NCBI GenBank assembly: GCA_030745755.1
Contig: JASLOA010000038.1
Span: forward strand, 54,772 to 118,771
Direction of reading: 5' to 3'
DNA from: Kiritimatiellia bacterium
Lineage (GTDB): Bacteria; Verrucomicrobiota; Kiritimatiellia; UBA8416; JABMPJ01
Length of the DNA: 64,000 nt
Below the pieces are notes generated by a model. It saw only the letters and a program-made list of their open reading frames with translations, was not told the DNA's origin and did no database searches. Position 1 is the stretch's first letter. Every line of letters begins with the position of its first letter. Positions 8,829-16,428 of this stretch are shown here, one piece after another. Made by a program: the position numbers and the translations under genes.

Positions 8829-9296
8829 ATGCTACACAAAGACTTTCGCGATTTCTTGGCGTTGCTCGCCGAGCATAAGGTACGCCACCTGGTTGTTGGC
8901 GGGTACGCGGTGGCTGTTCATGGCTACCCTCGTTATACAGGTGACCTTGCCATCTTTATCGCCCTCGACCCATCAACAGCGGAAGCTGTGACGGAGGCAT
9001 TTATCGATTTCGGTTTCTCTGAAGCTGACATTAATGCCGACACGTTCCTGATTCCAAAGAGCATTGTTGAGGTTGGACATGAGCCACTCAAGTTGCATGT
9101 CATGAACAGCATCTCCGGCGTTGCCTTCGATGATGCTTATGCTGACCGACAGACCGTACAGATCGATAACCTGGATGTGCCGTTCATCGGCTACGAAGAT
9201 CTGGTCAGGAACAAAGCGGCAACGGGGAGAGGCAAGGACCGGGTGGATATTGATGAATTGGCGCGTCGGCGTAAGGCCTGCCCGCCATCGGACTAG
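8829..9296 (+). CDS. Nucleotidyltransferase-fold protein (MNT/AbiEii-like) with altered catalytic motif
   Basis: 155 residues. LVVGGYAVAVHGYPRYTGDL (21-40) is the hallmark of the minimal nucleotidyltransferase/DUF6036-type fold (GG, HG, R-x-T-x-D). In active members this continues D-x-D, with both Asp residues binding metal; here it reads D39-L40-A41 (codons GAC CTT GCC), so the second ligand is lost. The ATG at 8829 was chosen because the upstream 22 residues of the longer frame (from 8763) have no family similarity. Relatives are often antitoxin- or toxin-like partners of HEPN proteins, but no HEPN gene is adjacent. It is an isolated gene between two repeat arrays, which suggests acquisition and decay. 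Confidence 0.72.
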   Translation: MLHKDFRDFLALLAEHKVRHLVVGGYAVAVHGYPRYTGDLAIFIALDPSTAEAVTEAFIDFGFSEADINADTFLIPKSIVEVGHEPLKLHVMNSISGVAFDDAYADRQTVQIDNLDVPFIGYEDLVRNKAATGRGKDRVDIDELARRRKACPPSD

Positions 9297-9431
9297 AGAG
9301 CCGTGCGGATGGGCGCGCTTGGACTTGGGGCCGCGCGATACACTCCATCCATTCTGTGCGACAAAGGGTGAGTGGCGTCTCTTGACCCGCTCCCGCGCTT
9401 GTCGTACCCTTCTTCCTGCTTAAGATACAAT

Positions 9432-9590
<159 letters not shown>

Positions 9591-9658
9591 TTGGCACAAA
9601 CTATTGGTTGAAGCCGGAGGGCTTGCCTAATGGCCTTGCCATTGCAGTCAAGAGAGGT

Positions 9659-9679
9659 ATATCGTTTGCAGAACGGTAT
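9659..9679. promoter_or_regulatory. Inverted-repeat operator candidate upstream of the 9738 gene
   Basis: TATCGTT, five bases, AACGGTA (9660-9678) lies about 60 bp before the start codon, in a block beginning CTTGCCATTGCA at 9635. The same block with a perfect TATCGTT-N5-AACGATA repeat lies at 14506-14524 before the NagB-like gene. Two conserved copies at similar distances from two genes of one module suggest a shared regulator. Confidence 0.55.
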
Positions 9680-9737
9680 TCCACGCGGCGAATTCTGTAG
9701 GTGGTTGGCTCGTTGGGGTCGAGAGAGGAATTGCAGA

Positions 9738-10688
9738 ATGACGGATAACACACTTGGGCGCGAGTTGCGCATACCTGAAGGCTCCGCGCTGACGGCGGAA
9801 GATTACACGCAGTTCCTTGAGGACGCATACGAACTGTTTCGCAGATGCCCGCCATACCTGGCGCCGAGTGAGGGCATTGACGTACTTGAGCTCGCGCATC
9901 TGACGCCCGCAGTGCCGGAGACCATACTCGCGATCTACCTTGGCATAAACGACGCGGCCTGCAACAAGGGCTTGGTATCACCCTTTCTGCCACGGCATGG
10001 TCACAACAACGTCTTTGTTTTTGACCCGGAGGTGTACGCCGGAGGCGACGATGTGCCGGATGGCACCACAGATGCCACGCGCATCTTGGCCGGGTTTGAG
10101 CCGCCGAATGAGACGTGGTCCAGGGACTGGACTTACGTCATGATCGCGGATCCGGCACGATCCTTTGCAAGCCTGTGGGTGGAGAAGGGCTACATTGATA
10201 TGGTGCCGGCCAAGTTTGAAGACTTCACCATGCTGTCTGATTCTGATGCGACCAAGCTCTGCACGTTTATTGATCCGGCTGCGTTTGAGCATCCGGTGAA
10301 TCAGTCGCGCCCCTATCTTAACGCGGCACGCGACCGCGGTGAGAAGCATGCAGCCGAATTCACAATTCCCGTGAAGCTGTCGGGTGAGGTCGATGGACTG
10401 GTCCCCGTGATGCTGGATCTGGGCGAGAAACTCTATGTTGCGCGCACCGACTTCGGTCCCTGTGAGCATGCCTGGTCAAACCTGCATCCCGACAGCCGCG
10501 AGCTGGCCGTTGTTAATGAGAACTCTGCCGTGCCGCTGGACCTCGTGATCGCCAAGCCGCCCGTCGATGCTGAACGTGCGAAGGGGTTGATTCCGGCCAA
10601 GGGCAGCGCGGACATGACCACAGACTGGTATCTCCGCGGCATGGATGTGAATCGTCTTCCGCTGCTCCACGGTAGCGTGCGAGGGTAG
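9738..10688 (+). CDS. Uncharacterised 316-residue protein, first gene of the amino-sugar-like module
   Basis: I do not recognise the family. The start at ATG 9738 is supported by GAGAGGAA nine bases upstream; the 36 extra residues of the longer frame come from the promoter region. There is no signal peptide or membrane segment. The composition is acidic and globular, with several conserved-looking stretches (LVSPFLPRHGHNNVFVFDPE near residues 80-100, and RDWTYVMIADPARSFASLWV). It is followed after 14 bp by a PfkB kinase, so the two are probably co-transcribed. An operator candidate shared with the NagB-like gene lies upstream. A role in sugar metabolism is inferred from context only. Confidence 0.7.
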   Translation: MTDNTLGRELRIPEGSALTAEDYTQFLEDAYELFRRCPPYLAPSEGIDVLELAHLTPAVPETILAIYLGINDAACNKGLVSPFLPRHGHNNVFVFDPEVYAGGDDVPDGTTDATRILAGFEPPNETWSRDWTYVMIADPARSFASLWVEKGYIDMVPAKFEDFTMLSDSDATKLCTFIDPAAFEHPVNQSRPYLNAARDRGEKHAAEFTIPVKLSGEVDGLVPVMLDLGEKLYVARTDFGPCEHAWSNLHPDSRELAVVNENSAVPLDLVIAKPPVDAERAKGLIPAKGSADMTTDWYLRGMDVNRLPLLHGSVRG

Positions 10689-10702
10689 GGAGGGATCATG
10701 CC

Positions 10703-11587
10703 GTGAAGCATGACATTGTGTTCATTGGGCATGTGTGCCTGGATCGATTGATTCCCTATGAGGGAGAGGAGCAGGTGGGTCTTGGCAGTGCCGTCTACTA
10801 CGGATCCATGGCTGCTGCAGGCGTTGGGTGTTCCGTTGGTGCGATCACCCGTATGCATCCCGACGATGCCGGGCGCTTGGACCCGTTGTGCGATGCGGGA
10901 ATTGACTGCAAGGTGATTCCGGCTGAGGCGACCACCCGAATGCTGCTGAAGCACCCAGTTCCGGATGTGGATGTGCGTGAGATGAGCCAGGTGGCGAGCG
11001 CCGGGTTTATGCAGGTCGACGAGTTGCCGTCGTTCGAGAGCCGCTTTGTGCACTTGGCCGGCATTACCGATCAGGAGTTCACACTGTCCTTCATGCGGGC
11101 ACTTGTGGACAGAGGGCGCAGCGTATCCGTCGACATGCAGGCATTTGTGCGTCAGGTTGACGAGGAGAGCCGCGTCATATCGTTCGCAGACGCGAAGGAT
11201 AAAATCGAAATCGTCTCTCTAATGGATCGTGTGAAGATGGATGCCGTGGAAGCACAACTGCTGACGGGCACGGATGACCTGGCTGAGGCAGCCGGCATCG
11301 TGGCCTCGTGGGGGTGTCCCGAGGTCGTTATGACGCATTCAGACGGCGTGCTGGCGCGCGTGGCTGGCAAGGCATACTTCGAACCGTTCACGAATCGCAG
11401 TAGTGTGGGGCGAAACGGCAGAGGCGATACGACCTTTGCTGGCTATATGGCCTGGCGACTTGAGCATGCCCCCGCCGAGTCGTTGAAGTTCGCGGCCACG
11501 CTGGCATCGATCAAGATGGAAACAGAGGGGCCTTTCAGGGGAAGTCTCAACGATGTCCTGACGAGAATGTCGAAGACCGATTCCTGA
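10703..11587 (+). CDS. PfkB-family carbohydrate kinase
   Basis: 294 residues of the ribokinase/PfkB fold. The N-terminus (IVFIGHVCLDR) and GLGSAVYYGSMAAAGVG match the substrate-lid region. Near residue 240, VGRNGRGDTTFAGYMAW contains the PfkB signature with the catalytic Asp of GRGD; the usual GAGD is GRGD here. It starts with GTG (10703), because the nearby ATG is followed at once by a stop in its frame; AGGGAGGGAT lies upstream. It phosphorylates a sugar or nucleoside at a primary hydroxyl; the substrate is not predictable. It is probably in an operon with the 9738 gene. Confidence 0.86.
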   Translation: MKHDIVFIGHVCLDRLIPYEGEEQVGLGSAVYYGSMAAAGVGCSVGAITRMHPDDAGRLDPLCDAGIDCKVIPAEATTRMLLKHPVPDVDVREMSQVASAGFMQVDELPSFESRFVHLAGITDQEFTLSFMRALVDRGRSVSVDMQAFVRQVDEESRVISFADAKDKIEIVSLMDRVKMDAVEAQLLTGTDDLAEAAGIVASWGCPEVVMTHSDGVLARVAGKAYFEPFTNRSSVGRNGRGDTTFAGYMAWRLEHAPAESLKFAATLASIKMETEGPFRGSLNDVLTRMSKTDS

Positions 11588-11615
11588 AAGAGAGTATCAA
11601 GGAGTGAAGTATACA

Positions 11616-11803
11616 ATGAATTCAGAACTGTCACACTGGAGTGAGCGGCTCCGTGATCTTGTATCCAAGGACTACCATCTCATGTATCGGGAGGCCGGCG
11701 GAGAATCCCGCATCCATTCCTGACGCCGGGCAGCGACCAGTACGCTGATGTGCTTTGGGGTTGGGGCTCGTGGCCGACCGACGTGGCTAATGGAGAAATA
11801 GAA
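11616..11803 (+). pseudogene. Frameshifted 5' remnant of a glycosidase-like gene
   Basis: After GGAG at 11601 an ATG at 11616 opens a 35-codon frame (MNSELSHWSERLRDLVSKDY and onwards) ending in TGA at 11721-11723. From about 11711 the next frame continues sensibly as HPFLTPGSDQYADVLWGWGS, then WPTDVANGEI, and runs in frame into the beta-helix gene. The joined text resembles the N-terminus of (alpha/alpha)6-barrel glycosidases of the trehalase/GH63/MGH1 type, where LWxWDSW is common. So a catabolic gene appears to have lost all but its first 60 codons by frameshift and deletion. The family name is my inference from a short stretch. Confidence 0.5.
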
Positions 11804-14341
11804 ATGAGATCCCTGTACGTTTCATCTGAATCTGGAAGTGATCGCTGGACCGGAACGCTCGCGACGCCCAACTCGGACAACACTGACGGACCGCTGGCAA
11901 CGATTGCCGCCGCTCAGCGGGCGGTATGGAAACTGGAATCCAATTCGAAAGATCCGGAGACCATCGAGGTGGTTCTCAGCGGCGGCTTTTACCAACTCGA
12001 ACGAACCTGGCGCCTTGACGCGAAGGATTCCGGTTTCGGGGTTCGCGGTCACTTCGACTTTTGCACCTTCCCTGTGACCTGGCGCGCCGCCGAGGGCGAA
12101 ACCGTCATTATCAGTGGCGGACGTCGTATCAATGACTGGCAAATCGCCGAACGCAACGGAAGGACCGTCTGGCGCGCGGACGTGCCGTGGATGGATTGTG
12201 ACGAACGCTTCTCTCGTCAACTCTGGATCAACGGCGAACGCATGCCCCGCGCGACACTGCCGAAGACAGGAACCTATCGCGTGGCGGACGATCCCGATGC
12301 AACGCTTCATTGGGAAGCCCACAGTCGGGGCGTGGAGAGTTTCAGTTTCACTCCGGGTGACCTCTCGGCGACCTGGTCACACACGGAGGGCATCGAGATA
12401 CAGCTAAGAGCGCTGTGGATGAGTTCACGGGTTGGGATCCGCGAGATCGATGAGGCCACCGCCACCGTGCATGTCGATCGCAATACGCAGCTCTGTCTGG
12501 CGTACGCACCGGGCGATGGAGTTGACTATGTCGTGGAGAATATTCCTGAGGCCATGACCGAGTCCGGCGAGTGGTATTCGGATCCCGCCGCACGATGCGT
12601 GTGGTACATGCCGAGACCTGGCGAGACTCCGGAGTCGGTCGAGGCAACGGTCGGCGGCATCGAGTGTCTACTCGATCTGCGCGACGCCAAATTCGTGCAT
12701 TTCGAGAACATCACCTTCTCCCACACGGAATGGCGGCCCGGCCGGCAGGACGCGGTAACGGTGCAATCATCGGCGACGGTTTCGGGTGCCGTTGCGGTAG
12801 GGGCGGGCTGCGAAGGGATCGTGTTCAGGGACTGTGAGATCGTACACGTGGGCGGCTACGGACTGGAATGTAGCGATGGGGCCACGGAAATCGAGTTCCA
12901 CGGCGGGACCATTCACGACGTTGGTGCCGGCGGCGTGAAAATCTGGCATGGCTGCCGCCGATGCGTTGTGGCCGACAGCGAGATCCATGACGGCGGCCGA
13001 CTGTGGATGAGCGGTGCCGGCGTGATGATAGGCAAGGCTTCCGGCAATACCGTGACGCGCTGCCACATTCACGACTTCTACTACACGGCGATCTCTGTCG
13101 GTTGGACCTGGGGCTACGCGGAGAGCGATGCCTACGGCAATACCATTGAGTGGAACCATATTCATGACCTCGGCAAGGGGTTGCTGTCCGACATGGGCGG
13201 CGTCTATCTGCTCGGCAACGCGGCGGGTACGCGCGTGCGGCATAACCGGATCCACGACATACGCAGCCAGCGCTACGGCGGCTGGGGCATCTACCCGGAC
13301 GAGGGCAGCAGCGACCTGCTGATCGAGAACAACCTTTGTTATAACATGAACTGCAACCCGTTCCATCAGCACTACGGGCGTAACAACTTGGTCCGCAACA
13401 ACATCTTTGCCTACGGCGACGAGGCGGCCCTGGCTTATACCCGCATGGAAGACCATCTCGGAATCGTCTTCGAGAGGAACATTCTACTGACGAGCGATAC
13501 GCCGATGCTCGATCGGGTCGATGCAGTACGCTGGCGGTCGGACCGGACACGATTTGATTCGAACCTCTACTGGTGTGAAGAGGGCACAGTCCGGTTCAAA
13601 GGCGGATGGCGCAATCTGGGTACTCAGCCGATCAGGGGCAGCATGGCCGATGAGGCACCGCGGTTCAATCCGCTGCCTGATGGCGATTCAACCGTGGATG
13701 CACTGTTTGCCCAGGGATCGGATCCAGCTGCCACCGACAGGGATGCCGGGAGATTCGAGTTCCAACGCGAAGCCGGCACACTCACTGTCACCGGGCTTTT
13801 TGATGGAGCGCAGGGCGAAGCGGTGCCCGGTCAGATGCCGTGGGGTGACTGGCGTGCTCATATCGAACTATTCCTGAAGCCCTTCACGTTCTCACCTGCA
13901 ATGGTCAGATTCATCGTGACCGCGGATGGTGATGATGACGTCTGCTGGTTCAAATGCAGCAGTCCAAGAGAATGGCAATGGTCCCGCTCCGCGACGCCTT
14001 TGGAGGATAGCTGGTCCGCAACGATGACAGTCGACCTGGCCAAAATTGCGGCCCATATCCGCAGCGCATGCGCCATTGAGGAGGCGCATCCCGTCGAGTG
14101 GCGCTACCTGTGCAGTGTCGCATTGCCCGTGGCTTCCTTGGATTTCGAAGCCTGGCAGAAGCATTCCGGTGATGTCGCGGGAATGGTGGCGGATCCACTC
14201 TTTGTCGATCCAAAGAACGGAGATTTTCGGTTAAAACCCGATTCGCCTGCGCTGAAGCAAGGCTTCATTCCGTTTGACTGCCCGGGGCCGCTTGAGGGTC
14301 GTGTGCCTGCCCCTCGTAGCTCGAAGAGCGAAGTGGGGTGA
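11804..14341 (+). CDS. Right-handed parallel beta-helix repeat protein
   Basis: 845 residues. Residues 1-40 (MRSLYVSSESGSDRWTGT) match the usual start of PbH1 proteins that act on carbohydrates. The beta-helix core (about 320-580) has repeated N/H-rich turns such as NTVTRCHIHDF, NTIEWNHIHDLGKG, TRVRHNRIHDI and LLIENNLCYN. About residues 645-790 a C-terminal beta-sandwich resembles a CBM9-like domain. No signal peptide is seen with this start (GGAG nine bases upstream), so it may be cytoplasmic. Beta-helix proteins of this shape are often polysaccharide lyases or glycoside hydrolases; I see no family-specific catalytic motif. The frame also extends upstream into the remnant described at 11616-11803. 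Confidence 0.82.
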   Translation: MRSLYVSSESGSDRWTGTLATPNSDNTDGPLATIAAAQRAVWKLESNSKDPETIEVVLSGGFYQLERTWRLDAKDSGFGVRGHFDFCTFPVTWRAAEGETVIISGGRRINDWQIAERNGRTVWRADVPWMDCDERFSRQLWINGERMPRATLPKTGTYRVADDPDATLHWEAHSRGVESFSFTPGDLSATWSHTEGIEIQLRALWMSSRVGIREIDEATATVHVDRNTQLCLAYAPGDGVDYVVENIPEAMTESGEWYSDPAARCVWYMPRPGETPESVEATVGGIECLLDLRDAKFVHFENITFSHTEWRPGRQDAVTVQSSATVSGAVAVGAGCEGIVFRDCEIVHVGGYGLECSDGATEIEFHGGTIHDVGAGGVKIWHGCRRCVVADSEIHDGGRLWMSGAGVMIGKASGNTVTRCHIHDFYYTAISVGWTWGYAESDAYGNTIEWNHIHDLGKGLLSDMGGVYLLGNAAGTRVRHNRIHDIRSQRYGGWGIYPDEGSSDLLIENNLCYNMNCNPFHQHYGRNNLVRNNIFAYGDEAALAYTRMEDHLGIVFERNILLTSDTPMLDRVDAVRWRSDRTRFDSNLYWCEEGTVRFKGGWRNLGTQPIRGSMADEAPRFNPLPDGDSTVDALFAQGSDPAATDRDAGRFEFQREAGTLTVTGLFDGAQGEAVPGQMPWGDWRAHIELFLKPFTFSPAMVRFIVTADGDDDVCWFKCSSPREWQWSRSATPLEDSWSATMTVDLAKIAAHIRSACAIEEAHPVEWRYLCSVALPVASLDFEAWQKHSGDVAGMVADPLFVDPKNGDFRLKPDSPALKQGFIPFDCPGPLEGRVPAPRSSKSEVG

Positions 14342-14505
14342 GTGTGGGCGTTTGACTGTTCTGAGCCTGACGAAGCGTGAGAGGGCAAACACCCCTCACG
14401 TACTCACTTAGACAACCAGAAGCATTTCACCGCGCAGACCTGTAGGGACGCGCAGCGGATATTCCTCATCCTGCAAAAGACTTGCCATTGCAGGCAGATG
14501 GGGCG

Positions 14506-14524
14506 TATCGTTTGGCGAACGATA
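14506..14524. promoter_or_regulatory. Perfect inverted-repeat operator candidate upstream of NagB-like gene
   Basis: TATCGTT-TGGCG-AACGATA, a 7-bp perfect inverted repeat with a 5-bp spacer, 50 bp before the start codon. It follows CTTGCCATTGCAGGCAG, which matches the sequence before the 9659-9679 operator candidate. The half-site and spacing suit a dimeric sugar-responsive regulator. Confidence 0.6.
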
Positions 14525-14573
14525 TCTTGGTGTCATCGAGACGCCTTAAAGGCGTAGAGAGAGGATAAATGTG

Positions 14574-15500
14574 ATGCGCAATATCAGTAAAGTGGCACCC
14601 GATTGGTGGGACTATACAACCTTGGATCGCGAAATTCTCGACGATGCGGCCCGTCTGACGGTTCGGGACCTGGAGCAGCTAAGCCGCCCGGGATTTACGG
14701 TGAGCTTTTACGAGACGCCACAGGAGTTTTATTGTGCCGAGGCCTTGGAGTATGTTGCGGCCTGGCAGCAGGCCACGGCGGATAATCCAGTTGGCGTGTG
14801 CGGTCCGGTCGGCCCTACCGAGCAGCTTCCGCTTGTGGCGGAGATTGTCAATGCCTTGGGCGTGAAGCTTCACGACGCTCATTTCTGGGGCATGGACGAA
14901 TGGGTGGTGGATGGCAAGGATGTTGACGAGACTTTTGCGCTGGGTTTCAAGAAGGCCGATATGGACCTCTGTTTCAAGCGCATCAACCGTGACTTGGTGA
15001 TGCCCGTCGACAACCTGCATTTTCCTGCACTGGATGTGGCGCCGTACGAGGCGAGTTGGGAAGGGGTGCGCTGTGCCCTGATGCAGGGCGGCCAAGGCGA
15101 GGTCAAGCACTGGGCTTTCAACGATCCCTTCAAACGTGAGGGCGCCTATAAGGACGCTCCCCCGACCCCCGAAGCGTATCGCCAGCTAGGCACTCGCGAG
15201 GTGGATCTGCATCCCATCACGCTCATCCAGAATGCGCGCACCTCTGGCGGCGGGGTTGTTCAGAATGTGCCTGATAATGCGATCACGGTTGGTCCAAAGC
15301 AGACATGGATGGCCGACAAGATCTCGATATGGCACCCCGGTCACCACGATAATCCGTTTGGCATGCGACTCACGGCCCTGATGATCTCCAAGGGAATTGC
15401 CGACACAGCGGTGCCTATGAGCTTGCTGGCCGACCATCCCAACGTTCACTTCAGCTATCTTCGCCCCGGCGTGGGGGAGTGCGAAGTGGAGATGCATTAG
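14574..15500 (+). CDS. Glucosamine-6-phosphate deaminase/isomerase-like protein (NagB superfamily)
   Basis: 308 residues of the glucosamine-6-phosphate isomerase / 6-phosphogluconolactonase superfamily. The segment GMDEWVVDG near 106-114 corresponds to the NagB MDEY motif carrying the proton-abstracting Asp. The second NagB signature, GxGxDGHIAFNEP, is reduced to [10 protein letters not shown] near 177-186 and lacks the GxDGH part with the ring-opening His. Either it acts on a different sugar phosphate or it is a divergent isomerase. The ATG at 14574 follows AGAGGAT at good spacing. The next gene is a PIG-L deacetylase, so conversion of an N-acetylated sugar is plausible. Superfamily clear; reaction unproven. 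Confidence 0.8.
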   Translation: MRNISKVAPDWWDYTTLDREILDDAARLTVRDLEQLSRPGFTVSFYETPQEFYCAEALEYVAAWQQATADNPVGVCGPVGPTEQLPLVAEIVNALGVKLHDAHFWGMDEWVVDGKDVDETFALGFKKADMDLCFKRINRDLVMPVDNLHFPALDVAPYEASWEGVRCALMQGGQGEVKHWAFNDPFKREGAYKDAPPTPEAYRQLGTREVDLHPITLIQNARTSGGGVVQNVPDNAITVGPKQTWMADKISIWHPGHHDNPFGMRLTALMISKGIADTAVPMSLLADHPNVHFSYLRPGVGECEVEMH

Positions 15501-15661
15501 GCGTGGGATTAGGCATTAGGGGCTGGGCGTTAGTGAGAAGAGAAGAAGGGATTAGGCTCCAGGCATTAGTCGTAGAGAAGGGGAAGAAGGGGTTAGGTTC
15601 AGCTACTAACGCCTAACGCCTTGCGGCCGAAGGCCGCCTTGCGAGCAAGGAGAGAGGTGAG
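15501..15661. repeat. ATTAGGC/CTAACGC repeat and hairpin cluster
   Basis: The intergenic space repeats the words GGATTAGGC, GCATTAG and GCGTTAG and ends with their complement CTAACGCCTAACGCC. It is followed by GCGGCC-GAA-GGCCGC and a CTTGC-GA-GCAAG stem that abuts the Shine-Dalgarno of the next gene. Similar ATTAGGC words recur at 22271-22357 and 35808-35886. Confidence 0.6.
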
Positions 15662-16408
15662 ATGAGCAGGATCGCAATGGCAGTGGCGGCGCACCCGGAC
15701 GATATTGAGTTCATGATGTTCGGTACACTGCTGCGCCTCAAGCAGGCAGGCTGGGAAATCCACTACTTGAATATCGGCACGGGGAACCAGGGCACCGACA
15801 GTCTGCCGTCCGAGGAGATTGCGCGAGTCCGGCGTGGCGAGGCGCAGGATGCCTGTCAACTGGCGGGAGCGGTCTTCCACGACTCCCTGATTGACGACCT
15901 CGAGATCTTCTACGATCGGGGCCTCCTGGCCAGAGTGGCTGCCGTGATGCGGGAAGTGGCGCCGGAAATCGTCCTTACACACCATCCACTGGACTATATG
16001 GAAGATCACACGATCACCGCGCGCCTGGCGGTCACGGCAGCTTTCACGCGCGGTATGGTGAATTACGAGACCGATCCACCCCAGCCGACTACCTCGCAGC
16101 CGGTCGCGCTGTACCACGCCATGCCGTACGGTCTGCGCGACAACATTCGCCGTGATGTGACGCCGGACTTCTGCGTGGATATCTCGTCGGTGATCGATCG
16201 AAAGATCGATTTGCTGGCCTGCCACAAGAGCCAGAAAGAGTGGTTGGATGTCAGTCAGGGCCACGATGCGTACCTCGAGATTCTTCGGGACATGAGCGCC
16301 GGGGTGGGGCAGAAATATGGGGACTGCGCTTTTGCCGAAGGCTGGATTCGACATCTGCATCTGGGATTGGCGGAGGAGAGTTTCGATCCTTTGCAAGAAG
16401 CCCTGTGA
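15662..16408 (+). CDS. PIG-L/LmbE family deacetylase
   Basis: 248 residues. AAHPDDIE (9-16) supplies the His-Pro-Asp-Asp zinc/catalytic motif, R-x-x-E with the A-region follows (RRGEAQDA), and HHPLDYMEDHT near 106-116 supplies further zinc ligands. These are the signatures of the PIG-L/LmbE deacetylases that remove N-acetyl groups from GlcNAc derivatives. AAGGAGAGAGG precedes the ATG. No signal peptide, so cytoplasmic. Placed between a NagB-like protein and a carbohydrate-active lipoprotein, it probably de-acetylates an imported amino sugar before isomerisation or deamination. The family call is secure. Confidence 0.92.
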   Translation: MSRIAMAVAAHPDDIEFMMFGTLLRLKQAGWEIHYLNIGTGNQGTDSLPSEEIARVRRGEAQDACQLAGAVFHDSLIDDLEIFYDRGLLARVAAVMREVAPEIVLTHHPLDYMEDHTITARLAVTAAFTRGMVNYETDPPQPTTSQPVALYHAMPYGLRDNIRRDVTPDFCVDISSVIDRKIDLLACHKSQKEWLDVSQGHDAYLEILRDMSAGVGQKYGDCAFAEGWIRHLHLGLAEESFDPLQEAL

Positions 16409-16428
16409 CCTTAACACCCCATATTCAC

